Origin: Magnolia sinica
Taxonomy: Eukaryota; Streptophyta; Magnoliopsida; Magnoliales; Magnoliaceae
Length of the DNA: 64,000 nt
NCBI RefSeq assembly: GCF_029962835.1
Contig: NC_080589.1
Coordinates: forward strand, 22,093,586-22,157,585
Direction of reading: 5' to 3'
This document shows, one piece after another, positions 12,001 through 21,409 of the stretch (position 1 is its first letter; each line of letters opens with the position of its first letter). Under the pieces are notes generated by a model. That model was not told where the DNA came from, did not search any database, and saw only the letters and a list, made by a program, of their open reading frames with translations. The translations under genes were made by a program, and so were the position numbers.

Positions 12001-15000
12001 GAATGGCAGAACAGGATTCATGTGATCAACCAGAATTAATTAGGATAAGGCTTAGATGATGATGTTTTTTCCCTTTTGGTGGACAAGCTAGTATCATACT
12101 TGATGACTTCAAATGTTAATACTTCAATCTAACCACTGGCATAGAGGACCAACCACAAATTGGACAGATTGTCTTTTTGGCATTTCACAATATCAATAAA
12201 AAAAATGCTTCAGGCCTACCTTTGTTTCTTTTCTCCTTTCTTTGGAGACTTTAACAAGTTGATTGCTGATTAACATTTGAGGGTTCAACAGATTAAATAC
12301 CTTGGTAGCAGCCTTTACACTGTCACTGGACAGTTTGAATCTGGACTCCCCTTCAGAATACCTCCCTAGAAAGAAAGACGTATAGAAATGCAGCAATCAA
12401 ATAAATAAAGCAGAACCAAATTGAACATAATTTGTATCATATGTTATGGCTTGAACCTCTAAAAAGATTCATTCGTGAATCAGGAGGGCCCCCATCTGGT
12501 GAGAAGTACTTCCCAGAAAGTATGCCCATGGCCAAAGGACTGTACGCCAATAAGCTAATTCTGAAAGTTTCATATGTAAATCAGATACCCAATTCATAAA
12601 AAATAGGTAAATAAAAAAAGAAACAGAAAAATATATGACTTAGTTTGTAAGGGCAAGGTAGATTAATCACCAGCACTCAAACATAATGTAGTACACATGA
12701 CAAGGGGTAATCTCCACTTAGTAAAAAAAAAAAAAAAACAAACTTGCTAGAGTTGCCATTCAGGAGATATGTCATCATGTCTTAGAATACAGTCAAGAAT
12801 GTCTAGATTCTAGACACACATAATCATCAAAGCCCTATCACAACTAAATGGGATCGGCATTCTAGATATACATATGGGAGAATAATCACATATCTAAATA
12901 TACATATAGTGTTGCGATATGTGATTGCATAACCAATTATCCCATCGCATATGCCATTTTGGACCAGTGGATCACATATGCCATGGTAGCATATGCGGTT
13001 ATTGTGTCATTGGGGCTTATGCGATCGCATAGTATGCTCTCTCTCTCTCGTCTCTTAACTCTTTTGCTCTTTTACTCTCTCACACTATTACTCTCATGCT
13101 CTCTTAAAATGACATTAACATAATTTATTTGTTGTTTTTGCACATTTTTTATATATGCATTCATTTGAGTTATTGTTAGTTGACTTGACATAGTCTAATG
13201 GTCCAATAGAACTATAAAAAACAATTCCCTTCCTTGTAGTATTTTTACATAATTTTTCATAATTCAATTTTTTTTCAAAAAAGAAAATTTATTTGGGGGG
13301 TTGGGCCATCACATAAGTGCATAGCCCCCTTGGATTGCACGAGATCACTTATGCCATTTGACAACATTATATACATATGGCAGAACATTCGCATGGGGTC
13401 AACCTTAGCATAGCTTGTGGTCAGGTGAAGTAGTATATGATGTGTCTTAGCTAGGGATGACATCAATTTTTTTTTTTGTCTGACATCCAACCCATTCAAT
13501 GTGTGCATCCCGTTTGGATGAAGGGGTTGGCCAAATTTCAAGCCCTTCCAAAACTCAGGTTGACCTTACAAAGTGAAATTAGAGATCTTAGGCATGACTT
13601 CAAGTTCCAGGCCAAAAAACGATATGATACAGACATCACGTATCGATATCGGTTTGTACCAGACCATATCGATCCATATCAGTTTTTTTTTTTTTTTTAA
13701 AGGCCAAAGAATTAAGGAAAATATAAACGAAAAAATAGAATAATAGGACATTCAAAAATCTAATACTTTTATTTTTATTTTTATTTGTATTTTGGCCATG
13801 CTATGATGGTGTATCGGATCATTCTTCAAAGAGAATGTTGTCAGTCAGTTTGATCTTTTGAAAATCAACTGAATGGGCCCTAATTGAATACAAATCAAGC
13901 ATGATTTGGTGTATTAAGAGCCATTACATTGAATATAACAATAAGAGGATAAAAATATCAAAGAGAAAGTCAAGGTTTACCCTTCTTTCCAATTTTTCCC
14001 ATAATAGTCCACTTCACATCGATTTGTCAAATCACATTCAAACCATTTGTTTTGATCCCAAAATAGGCCTAGATCTAGCTTGAAGTAAATTTTTAAGCTT
14101 CCTTCATGGTTTAAATGAAAAAAGAAGAAGAGACATGAGTGAAATTTTGAAAAATAAAAATAAAAAATTAATTGGGCTTTCATGAGCGTATTGGCCTGTA
14201 TCAGACATATCGGTCCTGTATCGACAAATACAAGCCATACGGGCAATGTATTTTGTATCAGTAATAGCGGTTGCAACGGTCACCACCATTACCGATACGC
14301 ATTGTTCAAAGTATCCTCGATATTATCTAAATATCCTCAATATTATCCCTATCTCGAGCTTATTGATACCGAAAACACAGGTAGTGATACCAATAACGCT
14401 GGTAGTATAAAAAATTATAGGTATCGCCGATGTATCGCAAGTATCGCCTATGTATCGATATTGCCAATATTTTCAACTGTGTAAATTCTGGGTGTCACTT
14501 TTATTCCCAAATGTATCGTTATCACCAATACTTTTTTATTGTTGAAAGGTGTTGCTTATATCGCCAGTGTATCGACGATATTTCGATAATGTCGTTAATG
14601 CATTAATATCACCAAAATTTTGTTTATCAAAAATTTCCGTTTCATATTTTTTTATACATGCATGGTTGTATGTGATGTTCAATTTGTCAATGATATTATC
14701 GTTATCACAACATGGGAGATATTTTTACCACAATCTTTCTTTTCCTTTCTAGTTGTTGATGATTTCTCGGCGAAATATCATGTGTTGTCGATATTATAAA
14801 ATTCCGATGATTGTTTGGATGGATAGATGGGATGGTTGCAGTGTTCTAAATATCGGTATCACGTTACGTATCGCTCCCTTGGGATATGGATACGTATCGG
14901 TTATCGCATGGGATATATCGGTTGTATGGCATAATGTATCGTTGTTGTTGGAAACATGGGGAAACATTGGAAATTGGTCGATTTTTTCAATGAAATTTCA

Positions 15001-16590
15001 GTGATTGTTAAAAAAGACATCGATACACACTTACAAATCAAAACACTACAAAAAACAAGTGCACGTGATAGGTTTTCTTTGTATGGGGTCCTAGTCTATG
15101 TGTTGTGTAACTGAATTGATGCAAGTAAATTAAAAGTGTATTCATATAATTTACAAATGTAAAAAGACATGTGGAAACACAAGCAATACATTCAAAAGCA
15201 AAAGAAAAATCATTAGATTAGGTTACATACATGTTTGATTTTGATGGTTTTTCAATTTTCCGCAACTCGGCCCTTCTCCTCCAAATCTCGAAATTGAAGC
15301 TCCCAATAATTTGACACTGATTTAACATGATTTATAGAAAAAAGGATCAAAAATATTATTTTTTTAAAAAATGCTCACCGGATCGAACATGGGGGATATA
15401 TCCCACTACTTGTGCGTTTCGTATCGCACGGGTGGGATGCAAGATATATCATGGGATATAAAGGTCAACATCGTCGATATTTAATACACTGGATGATTGG
15501 ATAGATAGATGGGATGAATGGGATGGTTGGACTAATTTCTTACGACAACATATGCTTTTAAGCCCAAATGGGAAATTATGCACGTATTATTTTTGCAATT
15601 TTTTTATTCCTAAATATGCAAATGTGTATTTTAGCATCTCCTGAAGTTTTACTAAAAAATTCCACCATTTTCCTCATGTTTCTCCAATGCTTCCCTGCAT
15701 TTCGAGTTATTGGCAATATTATCGATGATATCGATATTGTTTCCATATCCTTGGCCAGCAAAACTTGTAGCGATATCAATACTTTGAACATGGGGATGTT
15801 GGTATTGGTCATAATGGATGATATGGGGAGGGGGGGGGGGGCATAATGACCATTACAACCCCTATAACAGTTTAAATTTTTCTTTTGACTGAAAAATTTT
15901 GAAAAATATCTAGAAAGTTCAGAATAATGTAAATATTCCAAATACCTATTCATTTTTTTTTTGTTTTAAACACGTTTATGATAGTATAAAACTCCACTCT
16001 TTGGTGAAGGCGTTCTATCAAGTTGTCTAGTAAATTTGTGAACATGGTTATATGTCTCTAATGTTTACACAACAATCAAGCATTAGAACAAGAAATTAGA
16101 AAAAATGCATAAATACTACTTTTCTTTTCTTTTTTTTAATGTCTCTCGAAGCTTCTATTTGCTTAAACCACTTCTATCTACGATGTTAATCGTAAGAGTG
16201 GTCAAAATCTATTGTAAAATTATCTATGAAAGTTTTTAGAATGAGAAAACAGAAAAAAAAAAAAAAAGCAGCCGTTTTTTTAACCGTTACGAGGGTAATG
16301 GTTTTATGCCCCGTAACGGCTTTAACAGCCACCATAATAGCCGATACAGTCTCAAAAAATCAACTGCACCATTTCGCCCATGCATCATGTAACAGTCATG
16401 GCCGTTACCTATACGTGTCGGCCGATACATCCATATCGCAACGGATATAGAACACCTTGTGTACAAGTCAATTTTTTCGTATCGGGCCGATACAACCCCA
16501 TATCACGTATCCAATACGGATACAATACAGCCATATCAGCCGCTATGATACTGATATTACATTCGTTGCCCTCAATTAAAAAACAAAAAA

Positions 16591-16638
<48 letters not shown>

Positions 16639-19600
16639 TGCACAATGTCATGGCCTAGGCCTAATCCAACCCGACAGACCAATGAACCCAACCTGAGCCA
16701 GCCCGGTTACTAGTTGGGCCCGAACATTTAACCCTGACCAACTCGAAGATCTAGGAATCAGCTTGTCCCATAACGGGCAAACCCCAAGGCCCGACTGGAT
16801 GGCCCTAGAATTGACAACTTTATCTAAAATGCACTTGAGCATGACTGAAATCAGTTCTGTAGTAAATGTTTAGACAATCATCAAATATTATATGTTCTTT
16901 TACACTGGTAAAAGAGCACCTAGAAACTTGAAAAAACGTTTCTAATTACTTCAGAGGAAGACGATATTGATTCATCCATAAAAAAAATAAAAGAATATAC
17001 AGATTAGATCTTGCAATATCATCATTATCATGCTCAAACAAGTACATGAAAATGCAACAGCTAACATGCTGATAAGCAAAGGACTTGAAAGAAGAGGACT
17101 ACATTATTATTTCAAAATATAAAGCTAAAGCACAATCCAACTTACGCATGAATCATCTTACCTCTCATGGTGGCAGCATTCAGCCAATCCACAATCAAAA
17201 TTCCGGCATAGCAGGCTGTAGGAGTTCTATCATTAAAATATTCGAATTACACAAGCAAAAAACCACGTGTAAAGCAGCTGTCTCGAAAATGATAAACAGA
17301 AGCAAAGGATGACATGCATCACAGAACTGAACCCCAATGAATGCATACCTGAACTGAAACTATCCTAGGATAGTGAACAACATCATTAGCAAGCTGAAGG
17401 AACTTCATCACACCATATGGAGTCTCGTTACTGAGCCCGACATATCTGATCTAAAGAAGAATAGCTGAGTTAGTCAGAACCATTTCATGAACTATAGAGG
17501 TCAAATGCACAATTCCATCAGCATACCTTACCAGCTTCAATGGCTTTTCCAAGAGCCTCAAGTTGTTCATCCATAGGTACCGAACTGAATTGCCGGCTTG
17601 GATCATACTCAGTTTCTCCAAACATAGGAATGTAGCTACAAGCAACAGCACAAAAAATCTCAAATAAGAAAACAGTGGAGAAGGGGGCCAAAAAGGAGTG
17701 GCTGGCGGAAAAATAGAAGTCTGCTCCATGCTTTCCAAATAGTTATTGTTTATCTGCATTACCACCCTATATATACTAAGAGTTCCTCAAATAAAAATTA
17801 GAAAAACATACAGACCGATCAGGCCAATGTATCTGATGAAGATCAATGTAATCTGTTCGCAATCGTAATAAACTGCATCAATTCAAAATTAAATTAATCA
17901 ATGTCTTCAGATACATGATCCACTTGCCATTCAAAAAAAAGTCTCCAAATACACAGATTAAATTCAGCTGTAGACATTGATGCATCCAGATCCAATAAAT
18001 AAGAACCAGGAGGTCCAAAATGGGCCCACAAGGCCAACGCATGATTTTGGCCCTAAGGCTGTCCATTTGACTTGTGGACATACAAGGCCATATGCATGAC
18101 CATAGAGATGTTTATTTTGAATGAATGAAGACCTCTTCCTTAAACCTTTGATGGGTTAATGTTGATGGGCGTGATGCCCTGGTCCCATCTCTTCTTGCCC
18201 TTTTTTTATATTCTTTTTACTTTTGAATGGTTATCTATTATTCTATCTATTTTATGCATTCTTGATTCCTTGTAAGTAATTTTCTACGTTGGAGAAGATC
18301 TTCGATCCGCAAATCTCACAAGGACGGCCTATACTTGCTTTTCTACAATTTGGCTTAAATTCCCACTTTGTATTGCATCGAACTCACTCATCCCATATTC
18401 ATGTAGTGTGTGGAGAGAAGTGACAGGATAAATAGATCCAACCTATCATCAATGGCCTCTGAGATGTTGTCAGCATCCAAGGACTTGGGGCCACCACGAA
18501 TCCAAGTCATCTGCCCAGATGGTCCAGTAACCTATATGGGTGGAGCACACTGATCAAATCAAGCAACAACAGTGAAACATACGCAAAAACTGCCAATTAT
18601 AGAATAACCAATGACATTGTCACAGTTAAACCATACAAAAATATCTTATCAAATATATTGAATTCCACTTGGCATTGAAAAGGCCATCAAAGCCATACAC
18701 ATGAAAGAGCTTGAATGAACATCAGATATTGAAAATAAACCATGGAAGTATAGCATATCAAACTTCAATTCAAGGTTTTTAGAATGGCATGCATGACGGT
18801 TACCTGCTGAAACTGTTTTCTTTTTCTTTTTCTTTTTCTTTTTCTCTTTTTTTATTTTACTTTACCAGAACCACCTGCCGAAGCTGTTACAAACCAGGAT
18901 GTTATGATAGTCATGATAAGGCCATCAAAGCCATACACATGAAAGAGCTTGAATGAACATCAGATATTGAAAATAAACCATGGAAGTATAGCATATCAAA
19001 CTTCAATTCAAGGTTTTTAGAATGGCATGCATGACGGTTACCTGCTGAAACTGTTTTCTTTTTCTTTTTCTTTTTCTTTTTCTCTTTTTTTATTTTACTT
19101 TACCAGAACCACCTGCCGAAGCTGTTACAAACCAGGATGTTATGATAGTCATGATAGATGTTATCATTGGTTCCTTTTCCCAAATTATTTGGTCTAAAAT
19201 GTAGGCAGTTATCTCAGTATAAGACCCACTGCAACAGTATGATGGCTGTTATTATACTTTTTTTTGGTAAATCTATGTATACATATTACAACATCATTAA
19301 AAAGAGAGATGCTCCAGTTATCATTGACCATAACTTACAATTCACCTAGTTGCATTTGAACACATGCACAGTACAACCACGTGATCTGGACCGTCCATTC
19401 TGCCCAGCCCATTCTTCATGGAACACCATGAGAAAAGAAACGGAAAGAAAGTTCCACACCAGTCAGATGACCCTACCCATCTAAAAGTCATCCTTCATTA
19501 ATAACATTCCATTTTCCAATGCAGAGGATGGCAATGACCGAAATGATTCTTCAAAATCACTGGCAATCCAAGGTAGTACTTACCAAATGGATGGCTAAAA

Positions 19601-20742
19601 TTGATGATTGAACTTTCTATTGCAGGACATTTATCTGTTAGGTGTGACTTTCCCAAAGTGGCACATGAACAGTGGACTGGACTAATTGGATGGTCCAGAT
19701 TGATAAATTGGACAATTGAAAGGCCAGGATCCAAACACAACATAGAGCCCCCCTAACTGTAACAATGACAACAACGACGACGACAACGACGACGACAACG
19801 ACAACCATATCAGCCAATCCCATGCCCAGGATCCAGACACAGCGTAGTGCCCCCTAACTGTAACGATGAGTCGATCACAACGACAATGACGACGACGATG
19901 ATGACAACAACAACAACAATATCAGCCTCCTTACGTACAGGTAGAACCATTATAACAGCTGCTACAACATAAACCTTGCTTCAATTGTAAGAATCAAAGT
20001 ATACATCAACGGCAGCAATAAAAACATTAATAAAAAATGAAAATTTACCAGATTTTATGCATAACATCTCCCACTGTCCAAAGACAGCAGGCGGGAATCC
20101 CACAGTTACTTCAACAACGGTTTTAAAATCCACACTCAGGTTTGAAATTCCCGCCAACCATCTTTGTATGGTAAGAGGCATGCGGCACACTGACTCGGTA
20201 TACCCCTGGTAAGAGAACGACCTTCGTCGACAAGATGATGTGATCGCGTGGAATCTTCCGGTCTTTGATCCAGCGGCCGACATACTCTTCACTCCTCCCG
20301 TGCGTTGCTGCACGCTGCGGCACCGGATACCTAAAAAAGAAAAAGATAAATTTCAATTTTCTTCGTAGACAGAGAGAGAGGGAGGGAGGGAGGGAGGGAG
20401 GGAGGCAGGGAGGAAAGGGCAAAAAGGTCAGGAAGAAAACATTTCAGCGGTGTCGAAGAAGTTGATTCCAGCGTCGAGGGCCTGATCGAGAAGATCGAAG
20501 GACTGCTGCAAGGAGTTCTGCTCTCCGAATGTCATCGTTCCTGAAGAGAAGAGCAGAATTTCAAAGTAAGTAATGTAAGAAGGGAAGGGCAAAAGCGGGT
20601 AAATGGAGGGAAGAGAAGGGGAGAGAGGGAAATGAGGGAGAAGACCTAAGCAGAGTCTGGAAACCTTCAAACCAGGAGCGAGGTTGAATACGGGAACTGC
20701 AGCTGCCGCAGTTGCCGTTGCCGTTGCCGTTGCCATTGCCAT
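3027..20742 (-). CDS. Tas-type aldo/keto reductase (NADPH-dependent oxidoreductase), 3' end outside window
   Basis: The CDS joins 20742-20646, 20540-20441, 20330-20222, 18531-18443, 17872-17816, 17635-17527, 17450-17349, 17226-17162, 12560-12457, 12365-12301 and 3081-3027. All introns are GT-AG and every junction keeps phase. The 952 coding bases give about 317 residues. The protein resembles E. coli Tas and plant homologues of the AKR family, which reduce carbonyls with NADPH on a TIM barrel. The family tetrad is visible: Asp62 and Tyr67 (FFDTAEMYP), Lys102 (LSTK) and His147 (QIHWPDR). Other conserved blocks are TMTFGEQNS, VTGPSGQMTW, IRYVGLSNETPYGVM, LLAYSPLAMGILSGKY and YLDIAKKY. The C-terminal cofactor-binding part (FVLRHPLVAS-type block) is not in the window. 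The N-terminus is a short Ala/Thr run encoded by a GGCAAC-type hexanucleotide repeat, and a transit peptide cannot be decided. Physiological substrate unknown. Confidence 0.93.
5716..6080 (+). pseudogene. copia protease and GAG-pre-integrase remnant
   Basis: The frame reads PWSINSETTEHMTGSLSF, then SVSYMHGFLFSLLFVSNLT and SVTFYSSHCFFQDFKTQE. This matches the copia layout of an aspartic protease motif (usually W-x-x-DSGA-x-x-HMTG) followed by the GAG-pre-integrase region. Here the catalytic Asp-Ser-Gly is Asn-Ser-Glu, so the enzyme would be dead. A frame change near 5870 joins the two halves. It belongs to the antisense element in the aldo/keto reductase intron. Confidence 0.75.
6104..6900 (+). 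pseudogene. copia integrase remnant
   Basis: Around 6150-6310 the frame reads LKCEACQLAKHKRITFS, then SPFDLMHTDVWGPIRIPGL. This is the C-x-x-C half of the integrase zinc site followed by the start of the core, with the Asp of HTDVWGP. The next codons (IDDYST-like) resume at 6512 after a 197-bp MITE. The rest of the core follows with stops: an ERKIRQL-like stretch, then HMDAPKCFQS, LINQMISSILNGRTPFSVL and a degenerate continuation to about 6900. Confidence 0.75.
6315..6511. mobile_element. Tourist-like (PIF/Harbinger) MITE, 197 bp
   Basis: The termini are GGGCCCATTTGGAT on the left and ATCCAAACGCCCCC on the right, inverted with few mismatches. TTA is duplicated at 6312-6314 and 6512-6514. Removing the element and one TTA restores the copia integrase frame across the junction, so the insertion is younger than the copia element. 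The interior is AT-rich (AAGTAGCTTA-like words) and codes nothing. Confidence 0.85.
7320..8210 (+). pseudogene. copia reverse transcriptase remnant
   Basis: The start reads LPLGFHHQ-like and LKARLVEK-like codons near 7400-7480, then YEETFSPVCKIEL. Next comes the RT core WPLYQLDVKNAFLNDALTEE with its catalytic Asp, then VYMERLPRF and KVYKLHKAI. A stop at about 7750 breaks the frame. At 7813-8208 it resumes with LWFTDDIIITESD, which keeps the second catalytic site as FTDD where YVDD is usual, then KDLGPFHNSLEIEVA and RPDISFFIGMVS. At least two stops or frameshifts make it non-functional. Confidence 0.85.
8449..10418. mobile_element. Insertion with AGCTGGGCA / TGCCCAGCT ends, itself holding a nested element
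   Basis: The ends read GTAAAGCTGGGCAC on the left and ATGCCCAGCTCTA on the right. The subterminal arms are full of ACTCGACTCG, CCGAGT and related words. It splits the copia RNase H at a site where the flanks rejoin perfectly. No clear target duplication can be assigned because the target AGATCT is palindromic. The arms resemble the GATCCGA-rich stretches at 23920-24120 and 36540-36760. A second element (8559-9981) sits inside. Confidence 0.6.
8559..9981. mobile_element. Nested CGTAACGG/GTATCGG-rich inverted-repeat element
   Basis: The left end is AAGGTATCCCGTATCGG and the right end is the complement of CAGGGTGTTTCGTATTCG. The flanks are ATTCAAACC (8550-8558) and ATCCAAACT (9982-9990), a 7 of 9 match. 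Inside lie a CCCGTAACAG stretch with a T run (8640-8680), a half copy of the GGGCCCACCGTGATG MITE (about 9239-9545), a GAA/GGA-rich purine tract (about 9605-9810) and T-rich DNA (9811-9860). No protein is coded. Confidence 0.55.
10831..11640. repeat. 3' LTR-like DNA and GGGTTGGGTC-rich repeat
   Basis: After the copia purine tract about 220 bases look like an LTR: TGTTGA start, TATAAAATG near 10980, and ATTTTCA near 11040. About 11060-11260 is made of CCCAACCC / GGGTTGGG words in both orientations. A G run lies at 11307-11323. Nothing else is recognised. All of it lies in intron 10 of the aldo/keto reductase. Confidence 0.5.
11650..12045 (+). pseudogene. LINE reverse transcriptase tail (plant non-LTR type)
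   Basis: Conceptual translation gives VAEMRMLR-MSGKTRKDTIRN, then LRWLGVNS, KGQGEGPKRMWMEVVRKVL and ALDREEWQNRIHVINQN. This is the typical C-terminal tail of plant LINE reverse transcriptases (AEMRMLRWM, RGRPKRTWMEVV and EWRNRIHVADP blocks). Several stops and frame shifts are present. It lies in the 9.2-kb intron, upstream of exon 11 in the host gene's direction. Confidence 0.8.
12301..12560 (-). CDS. Aldo/keto reductase exons 9-10
   Basis: Exon 9 is 12560-12457 (ISLLAYSPLAMGILSGKYF to MNLFRG). Exon 10 is 12365-12301 (RYSEGESRFKLSSDSVKAA plus TK). They are split by a 91-bp intron. Exon 9 follows the acceptor ACTTTCAG after a 4.6-kb intron. Exon 10 ends ACCAAG at donor GTATTT, which opens the 9.2-kb intron. 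The block is a typical AKR segment including the Leu-Ala-Tyr-Ser-Pro-Leu motif. Confidence 0.92.
12907..13369. mobile_element. hAT-type MITE, 463 bp, with perfect 8-bp target duplication
   Basis: It begins TAGTGTTGCGATATGTGATT and ends GCCATTTGACAACATTA. Exact TATACATA copies flank it at 12899-12906 and 13370-13377. Subterminal words such as GCATATGCCAT, GATTGCAT and ATCACTTATGCC are repeated. A CTCTCTC/TTACTCTC stretch lies at 13040-13095. No protein is coded. A second, longer copy is at 57430-58156. It lies in intron 8 of the aldo/keto reductase. Confidence 0.85.
13445..16560. repeat. Patchwork of CGATATCG / GTATCGG / CCGTAACGG-rich repeats
   Basis: These are several broken copies of the repeat type seen at 8559-9981: about 13600-14300, 14300-14620, 14840-15500 and 15790-16550. 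They share words such as GTATCGGCCGATAC, TATCGATATCG and CCGTTAC, often next to long T runs or TTTTTGAAAAA blocks. About 14945-15185 repeats the block at 90-320. No coding potential is seen. They form most of the 4.6-kb intron 8. Confidence 0.6.
16593..16632. repeat. (CA)n microsatellite
   Basis: About 20 CA units, followed by CGCACACATGCAC. Next to it (about 16650-16810) lies a CCCGAC/GGGCC-rich repeat fragment. Confidence 0.95.
17162..18531 (-). CDS. Aldo/keto reductase exons 4-8
   Basis: Exon 4 is 18531-18443 (VTGPSGQMTWIRGGPKS to AIDD). Exon 5 is 17872-17816 (SLLRLRTDYIDLHQIHWPD, with the catalytic His). Exon 6 is 17635-17527 (YIPMFGETEYDPSRQF to AIEAGK). Exon 7 is 17450-17349 (IRYVGLSNETPYGVMKF to IVSVQ). 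Exon 8 is 17226-17162 (NSYSLLCRNFDCGLAECC to HHE). The introns between them are 570, 180, 76 and 122 bp. All splice sites are GT-AG and the phases agree across every junction. Confidence 0.93.
18680..19155. repeat. Exact 238-bp tandem duplication in intron 3
   Basis: The units are 18680-18917 and 18918-19155 and I find no difference between them. Each contains TTTTTC repeats and ends TAGTCATGAT. The duplication lies in the 1,690-bp intron 3 of the aldo/keto reductase and changes no exon. It is either a very recent duplication or an assembly artefact. Confidence 0.9.
19724..19966. repeat. Duplicated block with GAC/AAC trinucleotide repeats
   Basis: The block CCAGGATCCAAACACA...CCCCTAACTGTAAC, then ACGACGACAACGACG-type repeats, then ATATCAGCC, occurs twice (about 19729-19815 and 19827-19926). 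The two copies are diverged. It lies in intron 3. A GGGA repeat (about 20382-20405) lies in intron 2. Confidence 0.75.
20222..20742 (-). CDS. Aldo/keto reductase exons 1-3
   Basis: Exon 1 is 20742-20646 (ATG, Ala/Thr run, then APGLKVSRLCLG). Exon 2 is 20540-20441 (TMTFGEQNS to FFDTAEM). Exon 3 is 20330-20222 (YPVPQRAATHGRSEEYVG to LSTK). Exon 1 ends ...TTAG before GTCTTC. Exon 2 starts after TTCTCTTCAG and ends GAAAT before GTTTTC. Exon 3 starts after TTTTTTAG. Introns 1 and 2 are 105 and 110 bp. The start is the first ATG in frame. The three exons carry the Asp, Tyr and Lys of the catalytic tetrad. Confidence 0.93.
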
Positions 20743-20865
20743 TTCATATCCCGCTCGTGAAGCTGCGAAGAGAGAGACTGTGAGATGGTATTTTATTCAA
20801 GCGGAATTATAAGAACCGTTACCCGTGTTTTTATACGCTGTACACGGGTTTTCAATCGTGCAGTC

Positions 20866-21409
20866 GGGCGCGGATTAGATACTGACAAGGTCAGTAGCCA
20901 AATCGCTACTGAAGTGACGACACCAAGCTCTATTGACTCCACTATGATGCGCGTGTTGTATCCATACCGTCCAACCATTTCTAGAGATCGTTTTATGACA
21001 CGAGAAAAAGAATTATATATATAAAGTTCAATTGGACCACCACAGAAAACTTTGGGATCAGTCACACCCACCGTTGAAACATTTATAGGGCCACTATGAT
21101 GTATTTTTTAGATCCAACCTATTTATAAGTTAACATAGAGATAGAATAAGTGAAAACAAAAATATAAGCTTGATCGGACACTTCTATGGCCCCTAAGAAG
21201 TTTTGAACAGTGGATGTCACTATCCCCACTGTTTTCTATGGTGGGGTCCATTTGAACTTTACATTTATCTCATTATTTTTCTAATGTCATAAAACCATCT
21301 CTCCAAATGGATAGACGGTATGGATACAACACATGCATCATGGTGGGGTTCACAGAGCTTGGTGACGTCACCTCAGTGGCCACTTGGATACTGACCTAAT
21401 CCGCGGCCC
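20866..21409. mobile_element. MULE-type MITE just upstream of the aldo/keto reductase
   Basis: Inverted termini GGGCGCGGATTAGATACTGA on the left and the complement of GGGCCGCGGATTAGGTCAGT on the right enclose arms with the CATACCGTCCAACCATTT core. Its near end is 123 bp upstream of the ATG at 20742, so it lies in or beside the promoter or 5' UTR. The candidate 9-bp duplication (GTGCAGTCG / GTGCGGGTA) is weak. The same family sits upstream of SEC11 at 54315-54885. Confidence 0.75.

Noticed and set aside
16409..16658. Open frames with Thr-His or Cys-Val runs
   Set aside because: Translation of the (CA)n microsatellite.
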